DNA of 13,026 bases from Chloroflexota bacterium (GTDB taxonomy: Bacteria; Chloroflexota; UBA4733), in NCBI GenBank assembly GCA_025449435.1, contig JANWJO010000235.1, positions 1 through 13,026 of the forward strand, read 5' to 3'. The notes under the pieces are model-generated. The model was not told where the DNA came from and made no database searches. It saw nothing but the letters and a program-made list of their open reading frames with translations. Positions within the stretch are counted from its first letter, which is position 1. Every line of letters starts with the position of its first letter. Positions 7,627-13,026 of this stretch are shown in pieces. Both the position numbers and the translations under genes were made by a program.

Positions 7627-8937
7627 TTACGCTCCACCGTCTTCTATGCGCAGGAGCGCCGGAACATCGAGCACGCTGTCAAGCTGAACGAACGCCCGTA
7701 CTGCTTCCTGGATCGAAGCTTCCTTGGCGCGGTGCGTAACGATTACAATTTCGGCGCTGCGGCGCGCCTCATCCACTTCCTTTTGAACGAAGGCAGCGAT
7801 GCTGATGGCCAGCTTGCTGAGTACGCCAGCCACGTCAGCGAGGACGCCAGGCTGATCCTTGACATTGAGCCGGATGTAGTAGCGCGTTTCGATATCGGCC
7901 ATCGACAGGACCGGACGTTCGGGCCCAAGCGTCACCGCTGTGCGGTTACTTATGCCCTTTTTAATGTTGCGCGCGAGGTCGATGAGGTCGCCGGCAATCG
8001 CGCTGGCCGTCGGTTCGCGGCCTGCGCCACGCCCGTACAGGAGGACGCGCCCGACGAGGTCGCCTTCCAGCTCCACGGCGTTGAAAACGCCATTGACGTC
8101 GGCCAGCAGTTGGGTCATGGGAATGAGTGCAGGGTGGACGCGCACCTCAAGTGCGTCGCCGCGATCCCGCCCAATGGCCAGGAGTTTAATGGCATAGCCC
8201 ATGTCATTGGCATAGCGGAAGTCCTTGGCGTCAAGTTCGCTAATGCCCTCGCGATGCACCTGTTCGGGCAAGACTTTGCTGTGGAAGGCCAGGGTTGCAA
8301 GAATCGCCACTTTGTAGACAGCGTCCACACCTGCCACGTCGTTGTATGGGTCCGGCTCGGCATAGCCTAACAACTGCGCTTCTGCCAGCGCTGCCTGGAA
8401 GCTCACATGTTCACTAGCCATGCGCGTGAGTATGTAGTTGGTGGTGCCGTTGATAATGGCGCGTATGCTGGTGATCCGGTTGGCCAGTAAGTCGCGCTTA
8501 AAGGGGCCGATGAGCGGCAATCCTCCGCCAACGCTCGCCTCATAGTAGATATCGACGTCGTGCGCAAAAGCGATGGCTACCAACTCGCTGCCGTACTTGG
8601 CCATGACTTCCTTGTTAGCGGTGACCAGGTGTTTGCCCCGCTGTAGGGCCGTGCGCATATAGTCCAGTGCGGGCGCCTCTCCACCCATAGCTTCCACCAC
8701 GATGTCAATGGTGGGGTCATCGAGGATGTCGGCTGCCCGTGCGGTGAGGAGACCTGGCGGCAGTGCCACCGGTCGCTGCTTGTGTGGCAGGCGAACCAAT
8801 ACTCGCGCTAACTGCATATCAAAGCCGAACAGGGCGCGCATCCGGGAATTCTGTTCGATGATGAAGCGTGCGACACCGCCGCCAACGGTGCCAAACCCCA
8901 GCAGCCCTATGCGCAACGAGATGACGGGTTCATTCAC
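7627..8937 (-). CDS. hom: Homoserine dehydrogenase with C-terminal ACT domain
   Basis: This enzyme (EC 1.1.1.3, 436 aa) reduces aspartate semialdehyde to homoserine, the branch point to threonine and methionine. The Rossmann motif GFGTVGGG is at residues 14-21. TANKE (106-110) supplies the conserved Lys109. NGTTNYIL (163-170) and GYAEPDPYNDVAGVDAVYK (191-209) follow, with E194, D205 and K209 at the spacing of the yeast catalytic residues E208, D219 and K223. A C-terminal ACT domain (about 353-431, RYYIRLNVKDQPGVLADVAG) is the usual site of threonine feedback inhibition. No aspartokinase is fused to it. The start is GTG at 8937 (reverse strand), with an AAAGGGA Shine-Dalgarno at 8944-8950. It lies 153 nt downstream of dapL on the same strand, grouping two aspartate-family enzymes. 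Length and motifs are complete, with no sign of damage. Confidence 0.97.
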   Translation of the reverse strand: MNEPVISLRIGLLGFGTVGGGVARFIIEQNSRMRALFGFDMQLARVLVRLPHKQRPVALPPGLLTARAADILDDPTIDIVVEAMGGEAPALDYMRTALQRGKHLVTANKEVMAKYGSELVAIAFAHDVDIYYEASVGGGLPLIGPFKRDLLANRITSIRAIINGTTNYILTRMASEHVSFQAALAEAQLLGYAEPDPYNDVAGVDAVYKVAILATLAFHSKVLPEQVHREGISELDAKDFRYANDMGYAIKLLAIGRDRGDALEVRVHPALIPMTQLLADVNGVFNAVELEGDLVGRVLLYGRGAGREPTASAIAGDLIDLARNIKKGISNRTAVTLGPERPVLSMADIETRYYIRLNVKDQPGVLADVAGVLSKLAISIAAFVQKEVDEARRSAEIVIVTHRAKEASIQEAVRAFVQLDSVLDVPALLRIEDGGA

Positions 8938-9090
8938 GCGCGATCCCTTTCGCAGGGCTATTCACTGTGGCGGCTCCTGGTCGGGTCACCGGCAATCACA
9001 GTGCAATGACGCTTTCTACTACGTGCACCGTCAAGTTGACCACGAGTACAATTGCCTCACCGGTTTCAGGCGTGCTCTTGACGGAGCAAC
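8938..9090 (-). other. Intergenic region between dapL and hom, with an 11-nt palindrome
   Basis: This 153-nt non-coding gap is upstream of hom. It contains a perfect palindrome, GTCAA-N-TTGAC, at 9030-9040, about 93 nt before the hom start codon, which could be a regulator site or chance. I searched by eye for a T-box core, a leader peptide rich in Thr/Met/Ile codons, and a hairpin followed by a T run, and saw none. No -35/-10 pair with good spacing is evident, so hom may be transcribed from the dapL promoter. Confidence 0.3.
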
Positions 9091-10266
9091 TTAGGTGAGC
9101 GCCCCGAGTTTGCGTATGCGCTCCATGGCGAGCGCCAGCCGGTCGTCATTCATAGTGAGCGACATGCGGATGTACTTATCGCCGTTCGCGCCGTAGCCAA
9201 TACCCGGCGTTACGACGACGCCAGCGCGCTCCAGCAACTCACCGGCAAATTCGAGTGATGTTCGTCCTTGGGGAACTGGCGCCCACACGTAGAAGGTGGC
9301 CACCGGCGCTTCCAGCGGCAAGCCAGCGTTGCGCCAGGTGGCGACAACTAGATCGCGCCGCTTGCGATACACCTCGATCATGGCAGCGATATTGTCTTGG
9401 GGTCCGCTGAGCGCAGCGACTGCGGCGCGCTGGACGGCGCCAAAAGCTCCAGAATCAGTGTTTTCCTTAACCTTGCTGATACCGGCGATGATGGAGGCGT
9501 TGCCGACAGCCATGCCGATGCGCCAGCCGGTCATGTTGTACGGCTTGGACAGCGAATTGAACTCGATTACCGGAGCAGACAGATCGCCACCTGCCAGCAA
9601 GCTCGACGGGCGCGGCTCGGTGAATGCAATCTCGCTATATGGGCAGTCGTTCACTACGATGGTGTCAGTGGCCTTCGCCCAGGCATTGGCCTCGCGCCAA
9701 AACGCGGGGCTCGCCACAGCAGTGGTGGGATTGTTCGGATAGTTTAGCCAGAGCACTTTGGCACGCTGTGCAAGGTCAGCTGGAATGGCACCAAGGTCGG
9801 GCACCCAGCCCCGTTCCACAGACATCGGTACCCGCACCACCTGCGCGCCAGCAAACACGGCGCTGGCAACGTAAGCAGGATAGGCTGGATCGGGTATCAG
9901 CGCGATATCACCAGGATTAATAAACGCCAGCGCGAGGTGGTGGTTACCCTCTTTGCTGCCGATGAGCGCCAACACTTCGCGGTTGGCGTCGGCCGTGACA
10001 CCAAACCTCGAGTGGTACCAGGTCGCGACCGCCTGGCGGAATTCGGCCATCCCCCGTTCCTCATCCGGCGGGTAGACGTGCATGGCTGGATCGTGAGCAG
10101 CGGTGGTGAGCGCATCTATGATATGTTGCGGCGTCGGCTTGTCGGGATCGCCGACGCCCAAGCTAATGACGTCGATCCCACGAGCACGAGCGTCGCGCTC
10201 CTTCTGGCGGATCTGAACAAACAGGTACGGCGGCAACTTACCTAGGCGGTCTGCAACAGCAACCAA
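9091..10266 (-). CDS. dapL: LL-diaminopimelate aminotransferase
   Basis: This PLP-dependent class I/II aminotransferase (391 aa) most resembles DapL (EC 2.6.1.83). DapL makes LL-2,6-diaminopimelate from tetrahydrodipicolinate in one step, for lysine and peptidoglycan. LGKLPPYLF near the N-terminus, GVGDPDKPTP, the GSKEG segment, and NYPNNPT are typical of DapL. The PLP pocket is complete: D207 and Y210 in NDCPYSEI, Schiff-base K241 in SLSKPYNMTGW, and R249 in GWRIG. The start is uncertain. TTG at 10266 gives the N-terminus expected from the family and follows GAAGGG (10279-10284) with a long 12-nt spacer. GTG at 10299 or ATG at 10296 would add 10-11 residues (MMWCSEGKYYR) that I do not recognise as part of the family. 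hom follows on the same strand. A related class I aminotransferase with another amino-acid substrate cannot be excluded by eye. Confidence 0.88.
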   Translation of the reverse strand: MVAVADRLGKLPPYLFVQIRQKERDARARGIDVISLGVGDPDKPTPQHIIDALTTAAHDPAMHVYPPDEERGMAEFRQAVATWYHSRFGVTADANREVLALIGSKEGNHHLALAFINPGDIALIPDPAYPAYVASAVFAGAQVVRVPMSVERGWVPDLGAIPADLAQRAKVLWLNYPNNPTTAVASPAFWREANAWAKATDTIVVNDCPYSEIAFTEPRPSSLLAGGDLSAPVIEFNSLSKPYNMTGWRIGMAVGNASIIAGISKVKENTDSGAFGAVQRAAVAALSGPQDNIAAMIEVYRKRRDLVVATWRNAGLPLEAPVATFYVWAPVPQGRTSLEFAGELLERAGVVVTPGIGYGANGDKYIRMSLTMNDDRLALAMERIRKLGALT

Positions 10267-10334
10267 GCGGTAGTATTTCCCTTCGCTGCACCACATCACT
10301 CGCCGGCAGAGCCGCGCGTTGACGCACGGAGGCG

Positions 10335-10362
10335 AGTGTACCCCACGCTGCTACGGTGACAG
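10335..10362 (-). promoter_or_regulatory. Candidate sigma70-type promoter for dapL
   Basis: On the reverse strand, CTGTCA (10357-10362, 4 of 6 matches to TTGACA) is followed after 16 nt by TACACT (10335-10340, 4 of 6 matches to TATAAT). Transcription would begin near 10328, some 30-60 nt before the possible dapL starts. It overlaps the end of the decayed membrane protein gene. A small CGGC-TCT-GCCG stem (10303-10313) would lie in the leader. The call rests on hexamer matches alone. Confidence 0.3.
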
Positions 10363-11009
10363 CACTTGATCGGCCGCTTGGACAGGTGGAGTGGTGGGAG
10401 ACGGCTTAGTCGTTGGCAGGCGACTCCAGCGCGACAGCGTTGTGAGCACTGCAAGTCCCAGCAGGGCGAATAGGCACAAAAGCACCACACAGGTCCATGC
10501 GAGCGTCACCTTGAGACCACTTCAAGACCAAGGCGGATCGAACCAGGTTTCAACCACATGGTGCCCTGCCGGAATGGCCAGAGCACTGATCGCGCCATCT
10601 GCCCATAGAATAGGCACCTTCTGCCCGTCGATCGTGGCTTCCTATCCTGGAAAATACAACTGGCTGATGACCAGTACGCCGGCACCTTGCGCATTGACCT
10701 CGATATGAAGATCACCATTAGCACTCTCCGTTGTAGTCACCTGGTCAACCGAACCGGCTTGCAGTGGCGGCACCGAAGTTTCCCCTGGTAACACCACTGC
10801 CGAACGAATGCCGGTCGAGCCTACGACAGCTCACCAGGTGCTTGTCGAGGCGGTAATCACCCACTGAACCATCCCGGCCCTGGGTACGCCAAATCTGGCC
10901 TCAACATCTACACGTGCAAATCACCCTGCGATCCGATCTGGGTGAGCGGGGCGCCAGCAGGAAACGTCCACTTGGTCACCAGGTACTGCACATTGGGGAG
11001 TGCAAATCA
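10351..11009 (-). pseudogene. Decayed C-terminal part of the YfhO-family membrane protein gene
   Basis: This stretch continues the upstream 600-codon frame but is interrupted. Reading on past the TGA at 11007-11009 in the same frame gives ALPNVQYLVTKW, the LNVRYLV-like landmark of YfhO-family proteins. A shift of one base near 10911 (TAG at 10908-10910 in the old frame) is needed to continue. The new frame gives VLVISQLYFPG, a stop, then EATIDGQKVPILWADGA and IPAGHHVVE. This matches the usual periplasmic C-terminal segment (YYPGW, then a TVDG-type stretch). A final membrane helix (VTLAWTCVVLLCLFALLGLA) and a short tail end at TAG 10351-10353. Internal stops in this frame are TGA 10831-10833, TAG 10642-10644 and TGA 10522-10524. 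The TAG sits where the family has Trp. With four stops and a frameshift, it is a pseudogene portion. Clustered sequencing or assembly error is the main alternative. Confidence 0.82.
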
Positions 11010-12809
11010 CTGCAACTCGGTGGTCTGGTTGTTGGTGTCGGCGGCGTCGATCTGGGCAAACAGCCCATATTCCAAGGGCGTGCTCCCAACCACGTCCTGC
11101 AGGTGGTTTATGAGGCCCTCGTTTCGGTCCGCTGGCAGCAAGCCTTCACTGCTAATTCTGAACGGTGCCTCAGAACCGGCTTGCAGGAGCGAGATGATCG
11201 GCCACGACGGGAATCTTGCGCCAGTGGCCGGTTCAATGCCCTGCTGAGAGTGAGCACCAGCCAGATCAAGACCAATGAGGCCAGCGAGCAACCAAGGTGC
11301 AATTACCCGCAGTTCCAACGTTTGCCGCGCCACCTCAAGCACGCTGGCAGTCATAGCAACGACGACCGACAGCCACATCAACCCGTCAGCATCGCTCACC
11401 AACGAAGCTTGCGCTGAAGCTGTCACCATTACCGACGAGGCGGCAATCGCCAGGAGAGCTGTTAGGACGCACGCTCCAGTGATTACCAACAATGCCGTTA
11501 TCCACGAGGTTGTTCTGAAGACCGGCCTTTGCTTGGTGAGCGAGCAGAGCGACACAACGCCAGGCGCAACGGCGATGGCAACTCCAAAAGTGAATAGGAA
11601 TACCGCCGGTTCCTGGTCCCGTATGAGATTGAAGCCGGTCACCAGAAGGTGTGCCAGCGAGTACACCGCGGTGTCGCCACCGAGCGACAACAGGAGCCCA
11701 CCGATGATAAGGGCAAGCGCGTATCCCCGTGTCCGAAAGCGCCTGGTGAGCACGCCCGCAGTTGCACAAACCAACGCAGCCCCCCCGAGATATAACGGCG
11801 GTGCACCAGCGAGCCCCTCGCGCAACACCAGGCCACTCAGTTCGTGGGGTGCGAATCCGTCCGAACGGAAGGCATAGGACTCAGCACCTCGAATGGTGAG
11901 CGGCGCAAACTGGAGTGCTGGCCACAGTTGCACCATGCTGAGTGCCAGGCCGGACACGTGTGCGAGCAAGCCCAATGCCAATAGGTGAAGCTTGTCGAGC
12001 GCTGGACGCATCGGCCGAACCAGTGTCGCTTCCGGCACCGGGCTCGTCTTGACTATTCGAGGCGCATAGCCAATCACCACCTCGTAGATCACGAATACCG
12101 CACTGGCGCACCAAACGTAGAGCAATACTGGCGGGTGACCGGTAAGGATCGTGAGCCCCAATGGCACGCCAGCGACGGCTGCTCGTAACACGCTGCGTCT
12201 ACGTAGCGCCCAGTGCAACCCCAAAACGCACCAGGGCAGCCAGACGGATGCCTGCAGGATGACGGTGTCTTCAATGGGGTACGACAGCAGATAGCCACTG
12301 AACGCAAACGTCCACGCGCTCGCCACAGCGGAACCACAACACGCCCAATGCCGGCGAGCTCCTGAAGGACGGACCATGTTGCTCGACGCGAGCAACGCGA
12401 GGGCGAGCAGGAACATGCCGAGTTCGGCCACATACACCTGCGCGATTTCTATCGCCGTAAGCAACCGGGGTGTAAACGCGCCTGCTGGCCCTAACAACAA
12501 TCCGGTCAGCCCGGTTGGTGGATAAAAGGCGTCAAACTGCATATCGGCGAACGCGGAGTGTCCAGCGTTCACATACGGCGTCCACAACGGAAGCTCTTGT
12601 TGCTGCCACGATTGCACCACGAAAGCGTAGAGTGGGTTTTTCACTTCTGTAAAGTCGCCGGCGCGAATGGCATATTCGTCAGCAAAACCGGTGAGCAAGC
12701 GCCAGTGCACCCAGGCCGGTGCACCGGCGAGGACCAGAGCGGTCAGGACATAGGGCACCACATCCGGCCAGTGGAGCAAGGTGTGACGCCACCACCGGCG
12801 CGGTTCCAT
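11007..12809 (-). CDS. YfhO-family polytopic membrane protein, C-terminally truncated
   Basis: This 600-aa open part of a gene would be about 820 codons if intact. It encodes a membrane protein with roughly a dozen hydrophobic helices. The first periplasmic loop carries ELPLW (72-76) followed by FYPP (95-98), the hallmark of YfhO and related GT-C-like proteins. Some members help glycosylate cell-wall polymers; most are uncharacterised. Further on, FNLIRDQEPAVFLFTFG matches the conserved arginine-containing helix start of this family. The last 40-50 codons (FRISSEGLLPADRNEG... to TTELQ) are family-like, and the frame then meets TGA at 11007, before the C-terminal domain and last helix. The start is set at ATG 12809. 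The frame is open to 12956, but the added stretch is Cys/Ser-rich and does not look coding; GGAG at 12821-12824 is a modest SD. Whether the truncated product is made or functional is unknown. Confidence 0.75.
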   Translation of the reverse strand: MEPRRWWRHTLLHWPDVVPYVLTALVLAGAPAWVHWRLLTGFADEYAIRAGDFTEVKNPLYAFVVQSWQQQELPLWTPYVNAGHSAFADMQFDAFYPPTGLTGLLLGPAGAFTPRLLTAIEIAQVYVAELGMFLLALALLASSNMVRPSGARRHWACCGSAVASAWTFAFSGYLLSYPIEDTVILQASVWLPWCVLGLHWALRRRSVLRAAVAGVPLGLTILTGHPPVLLYVWCASAVFVIYEVVIGYAPRIVKTSPVPEATLVRPMRPALDKLHLLALGLLAHVSGLALSMVQLWPALQFAPLTIRGAESYAFRSDGFAPHELSGLVLREGLAGAPPLYLGGAALVCATAGVLTRRFRTRGYALALIIGGLLLSLGGDTAVYSLAHLLVTGFNLIRDQEPAVFLFTFGVAIAVAPGVVSLCSLTKQRPVFRTTSWITALLVITGACVLTALLAIAASSVMVTASAQASLVSDADGLMWLSVVVAMTASVLEVARQTLELRVIAPWLLAGLIGLDLAGAHSQQGIEPATGARFPSWPIISLLQAGSEAPFRISSEGLLPADRNEGLINHLQDVVGSTPLEYGLFAQIDAADTNNQTTELQ

Positions 12810-12949
12810 CGCGTGCGACGCTCCACCAGTGCGCGAACAGTTCGAGTAGTGTACGTGCGAACGGTTGCGCGCAGCACAGCAGTAGACCCTCAAGTCTGGT
12901 TGTGATGACGATTGAATGAATCCCGAGGTACAAGCAACATAACAGCGTA

Positions 12950-12978
12950 TTGACATGCTCGATTGCGAGTGCTACTGT
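12950..12978 (+). promoter_or_regulatory. Rightward sigma70-like promoter
   Basis: A perfect TTGACA -35 box (12950-12955) is followed by exactly 17 nt and TACTGT (12973-12978). TACTGT keeps the three most conserved -10 positions (TA---T). Transcription would start near 12985 and run right, out of the window, so its gene is not visible. It is the best promoter-like pair I found in the window. Confidence 0.5.
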
Positions 12979-12984
12979 GGGGCA

Positions 12985-13009
12985 CGTTAGAACGCTAACG
13001 AGCGTGTTA
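12985..13009 (+). repeat. Interleaved inverted repeats at the presumed transcription start
   Basis: CGTTAG (12985-12990) pairs perfectly with CTAACG (12995-13000) across 4 nt. ACGCT (12992-12996) pairs perfectly with AGCGT (13001-13005), also across 4 nt. TAAC (12996-12999) pairs with GTTA (13006-13009). The first two stems share bases and exclude each other. The position, just after the -10 box, suits a repressor operator or an RNA switch in the leader, but the arms are short and no function is proven. Confidence 0.4.
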
Positions 13010-13026
13010 TCGAGAGTGACGCGAGG

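Larger units (their letters stand above)
12810..13026. other. Intergenic region at the right edge
   Basis: These 217 nt lie upstream of the YfhO-type gene and run off the window. I see no convincing coding sequence. No convincing leftward promoter for the YfhO-type gene stands out: a TACACT near 12850-12856 on the reverse strand lacks a matching -35 box. A rightward promoter and overlapping inverted repeats are listed separately. Confidence 0.5.

Noticed and set aside
7600..7650. Bidirectional terminator between the epimerase gene and hom
   Set aside because: Only 6 nt separate the stops. Nearby sequence holds short direct repeats (GCTCC) but no stable stem followed by T residues on either strand.
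7732..8370. 212-aa + strand open frame opposite hom
   Set aside because: It is antisense to a complete, motif-rich homoserine dehydrogenase gene and shows no recognisable domain. High GC content readily opens such frames.
8938..9090. T-box or attenuator upstream of hom
   Set aside because: No T-box core sequence, no terminator with a T run and no leader peptide with regulatory codons could be found.
10522..11009. Reassignment of TGA to Trp, or selenocysteine, to explain the in-frame TGAs in the YfhO-type gene
   Set aside because: TGA ends several intact neighbours (peptidase, oxidoreductase, epimerase), and the same remnant also has an in-frame TAG and a frameshift. Mutational decay explains all of these.
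10914..11877. Two + strand open frames of 167 and 200 aa opposite the YfhO-type gene
   Set aside because: They are complementary to clear family-like membrane sequence, have low-complexity, Arg/Ser/Thr-rich composition and lack a convincing ribosome site.
12810..12956. N-terminal extension of the YfhO-type protein from ATG 12956
   Set aside because: The added 49 residues are Cys/Ser/Arg-rich with no family resemblance, and a plausible start directly before the first membrane helix exists at 12809.
12985..13000. LacI/GalR-type operator in the right-edge inverted repeat
   Set aside because: The symmetry axis falls inside AACG rather than on a central CG pair, so it does not fit the usual LacI-family operator layout.

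Overview
The window looks like ordinary chromosomal DNA from a GC-rich bacterium (about 60% GC by eye) that often uses GTG starts. An LL-diaminopimelate aminotransferase, an F420-reductase-like gene, an MMPL transporter with a CrtC/AttH-like lipoprotein, and a YfhO-family membrane protein together suggest Chloroflexota or a similar deep-branching phylum. That is inference from gene content; no rRNA or other phylogenetic marker is present. I see no tRNA, rRNA, CRISPR array, transposase or phage gene.

Left half, + strand, up to 7620: five co-directional genes. First comes an MMPL/RND-type lipid or drug exporter, cut by the left edge. A Tat-type lipoprotein with a CrtC/AttH lipocalin-like domain starts within about 8 nt of its stop. 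After 91 nt follows a double-length M16 metallopeptidase of 889 aa, with the zinc site in the N-terminal half and a degenerate C-terminal half. Then come a GTG-started dinucleotide-binding oxidoreductase of the F420-reductase family and an aldose 1-epimerase-like protein. The last three are separated by only 40 and 19 nt and may share a transcript. The first pair is very likely translationally coupled.

Right half, - strand, 12809 down to 7627: a YfhO-family polytopic membrane protein gene, then LL-diaminopimelate aminotransferase (dapL), then homoserine dehydrogenase (hom). hom meets the epimerase gene tail to tail with 6 nt between them. dapL and hom both serve aspartate-family biosynthesis: lysine/diaminopimelate, and threonine/methionine. 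The YfhO-family gene is broken. Its first 600 codons are open, but the last quarter, still recognisable as the family C-terminus, carries four in-frame stops and one frameshift.

Right edge, 12810-13026: intergenic DNA upstream of the YfhO-type gene. It holds a good rightward sigma70-like promoter (TTGACA, 17 nt, TACTGT) followed by overlapping inverted repeats, which implies a regulated + strand transcript starting beyond the window. I found no convincing new multi-gene system. The points most worth a second look are the exporter-lipoprotein pair, the unevenly decayed membrane protein gene, and the promoter/operator-like element at the right edge.
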